The notes beneath the pieces are model-generated. The model worked only from the letters and a program-made list of their open reading frames with translations. It was not told where the DNA came from and did not search any database. DNA of 64,000 nt from Trochalopteron elliotii (taxonomy: Eukaryota; Chordata; Aves; Passeriformes; Leiothrichidae), in NCBI GenBank assembly GCA_024734555.1, contig JANPWX010000449.1, forward strand, positions 703,503-767,502, written 5' to 3'. Positions within the stretch are counted from its first letter, which is position 1; every line of letters begins with the position of its first letter. This document shows, in pieces, positions 57,315-64,000 of the stretch. The translations under genes were made by a program, and so were the position numbers.

Positions 57315-60300
57315 AAAATAAAAAGGTTTAGGTATTTTTTGATCTCCAAATCCCAACTATTGGCATAGTTGACTGCTTCTGTGTTCTCAAGTTTATCCAC
57401 TTTTCTTTTACAGTTATTCATTCAATTTTATGAAGAAGTGACTCAAAATACTACTACTGCTACCACCAATACTACTACTACTACTATTACCACTACTAGT
57501 AGTATTTCCAGCACACAAAGAAGTATGTTTGTCAAATTGGTATCTAACACTCAAGGAATGATTCTCACTTGTTCTTCTCTGATTTAGAGCAGTTCATTTG
57601 ACAGATGCTGCCATTTCAGGTGTCCCCATATTTTACTTTTCAAACAGTACAGGGGTCTCTGTGAAGCCACTTTGGCTTTGGAACATGTACCTTCTCCGAG
57701 TGCTTGAACTGACGCCAGTAACTATCGTACATGCGCTTGGTAGTTCTCTCCGGGTAGCAGGTCACTGTCTTTATGTAAACCTTCAGGCTGCGTTCAAGTA
57801 GCTGATTAACTTCTCCATAATCATAGTCATCATACCTACAGAATACAAGCAACCATTCTGTTTGATATAAGTTTCTATAAGCATTGTCTTTTGCAGCATT
57901 ATTGCAGTTCTTAAGCCTGGGAAGTGGAACATTTATCATACGTGACCAAAAACCACGTGTTAAGAGAGGATCTGAAAGGCTTAGTAGGATCATAGAATTG
58001 TTAAGGTTGGAAAAGACCTTTAAGATCATCAAATCCAGTGGTTAACCCTAAACTACCACCATGTTCACCATTAAACCATGTGTCCTATCCACCATTTAAT
58101 GAACACTTCCAGGGATGGTTGCTGTCACACTCCTGTGGGCTGATCCAATGCTTTACAAATCTTTTTGCAAAGAAATTTTCCCTAATATCCATACTAAACC
58201 TCCCCTGGTGCAACTTGAAGCCATTTGTTCTCATCCTATAAATTGTTACCTGGGAGAAAAGGCCGATCCCCCACCTGCTACAGTCTCCTCTCAGGTTGTT
58301 GTAGACAGTGATAAGGTGCCCCCTGAGCCTCCAGACTAAAAACTCCCAGCTCTCTCAGCTGCTCCTCTTAGGACTTGTGCTCCAGACCCTTCCCCAGCTC
58401 CACTGCCCTTCTCTGGACACGCTCCAGCCCCTTAGTGTCTTTCTCGTAGTGAGAGACCCAAAACTGAACACAGGATTTGAGGTGTGACCTCACCAGTGCC
58501 CAGTGCAGGGGGATGGTCCCTGCCCTGGTCCTGCTGGCCACACCATGGCTGATCCAGGCCAGGATGCCATCGGCTTTCTTGGCCACCTGGGCACACACTG
58601 GATCATGTTCAGCCACTGTTGACCAGCACCCCCAGGGACTTTTTCACTGAGCAGCTTCCCAGTCACTGCTCCCAGCCTGTAGTGCTGCCTGGAGCTGCTG
58701 TGGCCCAAGTGCAGGACTGGGCACTTGGCATCACTGAACCTCACATAATTGACCTCAGCCCACTGATCCAGCCTATCCAGAGCCCTCTGTAGGGTCTTCC
58801 TATCTCCCTCCAGCAAACCAACACTCCTGCCCAACTTGGTGTTGCCTGTGAACTTGCTTAGGGATGTTGTCTTTCCTGAATGAAGGATAAAGGCTGGCTT
58901 CAGAGAAGACAGTTCTGTAAAAATTTCCATCCTGACTAATTTTCTGCACTGGAAGGAAAAATTATACTGATATGCCAGCAAAACCACACTAACTTCCAGA
59001 CAGAGGCACCATCTCTACCTTAAACACCCAGTCTAAAATGATGCTTTACACATGGTTTATTTTTCTGTTTATATAGTTTTAAAATGTACTCCTAAGCCAG
59101 GGAATTTTTGTCCATACCTGATTCCATACATACAGTGGACATAGTTAAATAAAGCTCTTCTTAGCGTAGTTGTATCAACATCTTCATGTGTTGCCATAGT
59201 GTTATATGTGAGGTTATACACCATCCGAAACTTCTCATCCAGAAGATGCCCAATATCAGAATAAAGCCTGTTTACAAGGGAAAAGCCATGATTTTCCCAA
59301 GTATAGTCCTGCACGAAGAGAAGAAAATATATAAAAGCACAAATGGCATGAATTCCTGGCGTCATCTTCTCTACAACTCAACAGCTTTTGTCGTCTGATA
59401 GTTATGACTTTATTCCTTTCCACAAGTTTTGCATTTTGAAACCTTCATCCACATCAGCTGCTCCATTTCCCCAGAATTCTTGACAATGAATATCATGTTG
59501 TGAGACTCCAACCGTGGATATCATTAGCCTACAGGAGAAAAACCCCAAGTTTCTCCTAAAGTGCTTAGGGAATCTTCTTCTGCTTTGTCACTCTGACCAG
59601 TATCATTCCATGTGGGATTAGCCTTTAAGCTTAAAAACTTGCTCCTCTTGGAGGCTTTGGTGCTTATCTCCAAGCAGAGATGGAGTTTTTACTTCCAGCC
59701 AGGATGTACAATCATTGGGTGAAGTGCTGAACCATCCCTGAAAAAACTGGTAAAACCCAGGCGGTTTTGGTCTTAAACAAGCACCTGAATTGCAAGATAA
59801 AAGCCTGCCTGCTCATATGAGGAATGGGAAATCTTTGCAGAGTGGTGGCACAGCAGAAGAACCATCCTGCTCCAGAGCAGGGAGCAAGGGCGCTCCACAC
59901 TGCCGTCGCAGGGAAGGTGAGAGCGTGCCCACATCCTTGTCAAGTGCTCTATCATCCCATCACTGATGGCATCTTTACAATTGAGGGCATCACATCCATG
60001 TCCTTCCTGTTTCTGGCTGTTTTCCAAAGGTACTGCCAGGCCAGGGCCCTCACCTGAGCACCTTGAAGCATGCCTACTGTCCTGTCCCCCTGAGTAGGAC
60101 AGCAGGGAAGAGCAGAACAGTGCTCCGTTGTCTCACAGAGGCATCAATCTCATCTAAAATGTGTCACAACACCATGTTTGGCCTCTGGCTGCTGGTACAA
60201 AAGACTATAAGGCTTGTGAGAAATATATGAGAAATATGCTATACCCATACAGCCCTGGAAAGGTGTCCAGGACATCACAAAAGCCTCAGAGAGCCAGAAG

Positions 60301-61800
60301 ACCCAAAGAGGGGAAAGTGCTGTTGACTAACAGCAATTGATCCATATGATCAGTGAAACCTCTCCCCCAAAAACAAGCTTAAAGACATTCTTCTGTGTAC
60401 AGAATACCTTTTTTCTATTAATAAATTAAAAGAGAGAGAAAGGCAGTTTTGTTTTATCAGAGTAAGGATTAGACTTACTGCAGGTGTTTGGGATGCTACT
60501 GTAATTTAAGTATCATTAATAGCAGAGAATTTGGAAGGCTGTGGGTATAGACATCCAACTGTTAAGAGTAGGACATAATAAAGTTAAATTATCAAGGTGA
60601 CTCATTTGAATGGAAGCCAGAAGCTGTCCTGTTTATCTAAAAACAGAGAAGTTTCAGTTCCAATTTCAACTTCTTTGGAGCTTTTTTCCAAGGGAGCCTG
60701 CTGCTCCTAAAGTAGTTAGGCAGATTGTTTGATTTATAGGCACTGACTATGCCTTATTCTTTTTGGCAGTAATAACCTACTTCAGGCTCATATAAAGACC
60801 ACAGAATAAGTTATCCAGTTCAGCAGAGACTGCTATAAAGCTAAATACATTTCCTGAGAGCAATCATGGATTCTTTATTTTACAGTCTTAGATACATTTT
60901 CTGACCACAGAGTTTTCCTGCACTCATTGCCATTTTAATTGAAGTTCTCTGATTTGGTTGAAGATTTTTTCCATTGCTTTCCATTTACTTCTAGACTGCT
61001 TATGAATGTGCTCTGTAAGGTAGAACAGAACCACCTTGAATGTCCCTCCTGTTATATATAATACCAAGTTCGTGATTCTGGTCACGGCAAAGGATGTCAA
61101 TATATAAGACAATATACAGGTAAAATGTATATTCTGTTCTTCCAACAGCCCTGAGAAAAATGCATTAAAATACAGCAAAAACTTCAGGAATCATACTTAG
61201 GAATTTCTTTTCCTTCACAGCATTCCAAGTCCAGAGATTTGGCACACAGATGAGAACAATACTCCCCAGATCACTCTCACAGACCTATATATATAGGTAT
61301 TGATAGCCACTGGACAGAGAGTACTTGGTAAAATGACAGGAATAAAGAGTTGCTCCAGTGGATTTTTTTTCTACAACATCTGGAGGGATAGGAAAGAAAT
61401 TCTTGCTTTTCTACCTTTCCCTTTTATTTCAGATATGCTTTACAGTTTTCAAATATTAATACTAGTAATAACTGAAGTAAGATGGAAAGCCAAGTATTGC
61501 CTTGCCAGAGATTGACAAATAGTGAAAGACTCTATCTCAGGATTTATGCAAGGTTGTGAATTATTTAATGAATCAGGACAAGTAAAAGGAGAATGCAACA
61601 AACATGCCCCACTATAATCACTTTATGCTCTGTAGTGAGATATATAAACATTCTTTGAGTGGATGTGCTTTAAAGAGATGGTACCTGAGCTCTGAATGTT
61701 GGCAGATGGTCTTCTCCTCGCCTTGCAAAGTCTTTGTACCCAAACCCAGGATCTTCAACATAACGGGAGACATCTGTAGAAACTATTTCATCATCGAATG
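56720..61800 (-). CDS. SESN3: SESN3, sestrin 3, C-terminal part (last four coding exons)
   Basis: Sestrins are stress-induced cytosolic proteins that bind leucine, bind GATOR2 and restrain mTORC1; SESN3 is a classical FOXO target. Exons 61,685-61,800, 59,118-59,308, 57,691-57,835 and 56,720-56,806 join without frame conflict into about 178 residues, roughly the last 36% of the protein. Landmarks are [56 protein letters not shown] and [13 protein letters not shown] before TGA. Residues that in human SESN2 contact leucine (two Thr of TYNT, the Thr of VDT, the L-R pair, Trp of YWRQF, Glu of HSEK) and the Asp-Asp of the GATOR2 contact are present. Ending in LT with distinctive HEDVDTTT favours SESN3 over SESN1/2, as does its place next to ENDOD1. 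The N-terminal exons lie beyond the window, so it is partial by truncation only. Confidence 0.95.
57277..57314 (+). repeat. (TG)n(TA)n compound microsatellite
   Basis: Alternating GT then TA dinucleotides over 38 bases, in the last SESN3 intron. Alternating purine-pyrimidine DNA of this kind can adopt Z-DNA or cruciform structures. Confidence 0.93.
57449..57507 (+). repeat. (ACT)n-rich imperfect trinucleotide repeat
   Basis: Interrupted ACT/ACC units ending in a self-complementary ACTACTAGTAGT. Located about 180 bases downstream, in SESN3 sense, of the penultimate exon. Confidence 0.9.
57691..57835 (-). CDS. SESN3: SESN3 penultimate coding exon
   Basis: 145 bases completing a split Arg codon, then [20 protein letters not shown] to FKHSEK. 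It carries the Asp-Asp pair (57,826-57,831), the pocket Trp (57,715-57,717) and Glu (57,694-57,696). Acceptor TGTAG|G, donor AAG|GTACAT. Confidence 0.96.
57836..59117 (-). other. SESN3: SESN3 intron carrying a CR1 insertion
   Basis: A 1.28 kb intron with donor AG|GTATGG. About two thirds is the CR1 copy at 57,987-58,865; without it the intron would be about 400 bases. Confidence 0.9.
57987..58865 (-). mobile_element. CR1 LINE with remnant reverse-transcriptase ORF
   Basis: An 880-base, 5'-truncated CR1 in the same sense as SESN3. Its 3' end is at the low coordinate (GATCATAGAATTGTTAAGGT). The minus strand encodes the C-terminal end of the CR1 ORF2: [20 protein letters not shown] and [17 protein letters not shown]. 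It continues in another frame as [20 protein letters not shown] and [20 protein letters not shown]. The frame change near 58,616-58,640 shows a dead copy. Confidence 0.95.
59118..59308 (-). CDS. SESN3: SESN3 coding exon with leucine-pocket threonines
   Basis: 191 bases encoding [20 protein letters not shown] to YVHCMYGI plus two bases of Arg. The pocket Thr codons fall at 59,207-59,209, 59,198-59,200 and 59,171-59,173, and the Leu-Arg pair at 59,159-59,164. Acceptor GTGCAG, donor AG|GTATGG. Confidence 0.96.
59309..61684 (-). other. SESN3: SESN3 intron
   Basis: A 2.4 kb AT-rich intron with donor CAG|GTACCA. No repeat family or RNA gene was recognised. Confidence 0.88.
61685..61800 (-). CDS. 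SESN3: SESN3 coding exon (first of those in the window)
   Basis: 116 bases: two bases of a split codon, then [20 protein letters not shown] to LPTFRAQ. The acceptor is TTCCCAG|CA and the donor CAG|GTACCA. Confidence 0.95.
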
Positions 61801-64000
61801 CTGGGAATGAAACAGCAAAATGCTTTGCTTTAGGAAAGAACATGAGTTAACACCGACTTCCAGCTACCACTCTACTACAGGAGTAGAGGACAATTTTAGA
61901 AGTTATGCAAAGGAGAAGAGTGGTACAAAGGAAAGAAACATTTCAATTCTCATTTGCTTGTATTGGATACATTGCCTTCATTGACCCCATTAAATGTCAG
62001 CCTACACCAGACATCTAATGTACTTCTACAAAAAAAGAGATGGGCTACACTTCTGTCTGGAGGTTTCCTTTTCTCTCTGTTGACTTCTGAGGGAGGTTAG
62101 TTATCTTAAGTCAGGAATATGAACATCATTAGCAAAGTCACTGTGTTAGCATAAGAAACAAAAAAAGGATCCTTGACAGCAGGATTGCTGTACTGAGCAG
62201 CCTTTGTGTCAGGAACCACACCAGCTCTGTTCTGTAAGCTGGAGTATGAGCACCAGAAAGCAACACAACACTCCACTGGTAAATATCAGTTGAAGATTAT
62301 ATGAAAGCAAAGAGCTCTACAGTACATCAGGGTGAAATTCTGCCAGAAGCTGTAGTAACTAAGCATCTTCAAAGAGCTCCAAAACATATCACTAAGCACA
62401 CGCAGGTTCTCTATCACGAATCAATCTTTCCCTCCTGAGTAAACAGGTGGTTTGATTGTTGTAACTACCTCTGCAGAAGTTGACTACTGCATAGCTGACT
62501 GCATTTGACCCTGATGTTAAAATCACAGCTTGCTTCCACATGCATTGACAGAACAGTTGCCATATGTCCACTGTTAGCACCTTGGAAAGTCAGTTAATCT
62601 AAGAATTGCAGAAGTGCTTTATCTCCTCTTTGCCTCATTAAACAATCAAAACATAACTGTGTAGGAAGAGGCTTGGACAACATCTGCTACAGTAAATTCT
62701 CAGCGAAGAATAAAAAACCTGTACACATACGCTCCTCTGCCCTGACAAGGACTGGATTTCATGAAAGGGTAAAAGTCCAACACACAAAGACTCCTCAACT
62801 GAAATCAGGACATGGTTAAGAGGGGAGAAAGTCAGCAAAACTGTTAGCAACCCCATCCAAAAACCCCTCCTGTCTTGAATGACTCCTTTCCCCTAAACAC
62901 TTGAAGTTGCACAGATTCATGGAAGTCCTGATTCGATAATGAAACTTCAAGAGTGTCCATTTATCTGCACTGCTGATACTGCCTGACCAAAGGAAAATAC
63001 AGCAAGAATTCACAATGTCCATTCAAAAAAATCCAGCTTAATATTGCTGGATGTATCTTCTTTCAGAGATTTTCCATGTTTATGAAGAGCCACAAAACAA
63101 TCTCTCTGCTGATCCTCAGTACATTCTTACTCCCTTTTGGGTTCTTTAAACAAACCTAAATTCACTAAGAACAGAGCAGTAAAATGTGAAGCATTTTAGT
63201 GGTCACTTTTTAAAAAGACACAAGCAATCATCTTCAAGTAGCTTCTACTATGAGGAAATAGCTAGAGATGCTGATTGTCTTAATAATATTCTTTCTTCTA
63301 ACACTTTCTTTGGGAAAAAAACCCCCACCTTCCTGTCTGTATGAAGCAGACTTCATGCTATAGTTTGTTAGAGATGAAGGCCTCCAGAGCATATGAAGAA
63401 TATGGGAAAAGAAGGTTTCAGCTCAAAATTTGGAAAATCATTTAAGAATAAAAAAATGCTATCAGTGTCTATCATAAGATAGGCAGTGGAACAGCACAGC
63501 AGCCTCAGAGCAGCAAGCTGGAAATGTCCTTTCCAGGTGGGCAGTAAATGGTAAAGTAGTTGAGTCTCATCATCTAATTCCTAAACTAAATGTCATATCT
63601 GAAAGCTACTTATGAGTGTCATTGAAATTCTAAGCACTGCAGAAGCTACACCTGTGAAACATTACTGAATATTTATTACTAATTTATTAATTATAATTAA
63701 TTAATTAATTAATTTGATGATACAGAACATATAAAGAAAGAAAAATGTACACCCTACTTTTTAAGGAAGCCTACAGGCCTTTTTTTTTAATATACAAAAG
63801 CTAAATTTCAAGTAGTAGAAAGGATGATGTTATTTGTCAATCAAGAAATCCTAAGGTGATGAAGCAAAAGGTAAGACCACCCTTACTACACTCCTTTTAC
63901 ATGAAGAGCCAGAACAAAGAAATGGACAGAAAAAGTTCCAGTCACTGAACTAGTCTCAAGCACTTACTTCTTAAAAAGCACAAACAAAATTGTACTGGAA
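61801..64000 (-). other. SESN3: SESN3 intron running off the window
   Basis: AT-rich intronic sequence with no further sestrin exon recognised. A (TTAA)n-type run lies at 63,680-63,715. The next upstream exon is presumably past 64,000. Confidence 0.75.
63680..63715 (+). repeat. (TTAA)n AT-rich microsatellite
   Basis: Tandem ATTA/TTAA units, largely self-complementary, in a SESN3 intron. Confidence 0.9.

Larger units (their letters stand above)
56807..57690 (-). other. SESN3: SESN3 intron (last)
   Basis: An 884-base intron with donor AAG|GTACAT. It contains the TG/TA microsatellite at 57,277-57,314 and an ACT-rich trinucleotide repeat at 57,449-57,507. Confidence 0.9.

Noticed and set aside
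58368..58987. Possible host gene from two minus-strand frames (165 and 82 codons)
   Set aside because: Both are pieces of the CR1 reverse-transcriptase ORF split by a frame change, not a host gene.
63961..64000. GTAAGTG on the minus strand at 63,961-63,967 as the donor of a further SESN3 exon
   Set aside because: The short open sequence before it does not resemble any sestrin segment, and the window ends before an acceptor could be seen.
1..64000. Search for tRNA, snoRNA, CRISPR, insertion sequences or viral integrations
   Set aside because: No tRNA B-box with matching A-box, no convincing C/D or H/ACA pairing in the introns, no spaced repeats, and no retroviral gene or LTR was recognised.

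Overview
This is a vertebrate nuclear segment, almost certainly from a bird and probably a songbird. It holds sparse multi-exon genes with GT-AG introns and long AT-rich introns and UTRs. Eleven CR1 LINE fragments are recognisable, several with the typical CR1 3' end (TCCCTTCCAAC...TGATTCTATGA), and I recognise no mammalian SINEs or L1. I see no operons, CRISPR arrays, phage or other prokaryotic features.

Three protein-coding genes are supported, in the order CWC15 (minus), ENDOD1 (plus), SESN3 (minus, entering from the right edge). Bases 1-4,260 are AT-rich and carry no recognisable exon. CWC15, a spliceosomal protein, occupies 4,561 to about 19,350. It has six coding exons, a non-coding first exon, and a CpG-rich promoter at about 19,060-19,455 with a Staf/ZNF143-type site and a strong G-quadruplex motif. 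Bases 19,912-33,140 are a gene-poor intergenic interval with one CR1 copy and a close pair of AP-1/ARE-like sites.

ENDOD1 (33,554-40,575) has two coding exons separated by a 5.6 kb intron. It encodes a secretory-pathway protein with a degenerate nuclease motif and a very hydrophobic C-terminal third. Bases 40,700-47,660 are a GC-richer convergent intergenic interval with three CR1 copies. An A/T-rich minisatellite near 47.7 kb carries polyadenylation hexamers for both strands. From about 47.8 to 56.7 kb the DNA is mostly AT-rich and is probably a very long SESN3 3' UTR. The last four coding exons of SESN3 lie at 56,720-61,800, and the rest of the gene lies beyond the right edge.

The three genes are housekeeping or stress genes with no evident joint pathway: CWC15 acts in pre-mRNA splicing, ENDOD1 is a membrane protein derived from a nuclease fold, and SESN3 is a leucine-sensing brake on mTORC1. 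Their linkage is the conserved amniote CWC15-ENDOD1-SESN3 block. I found no convincing new biological system. The most useful leads are the lost catalytic histidine in ENDOD1, the regulatory architecture around the CWC15 CpG island, the AP-1/ARE pair at 23.26 kb, and the two-way 3'-end zone between ENDOD1 and SESN3.
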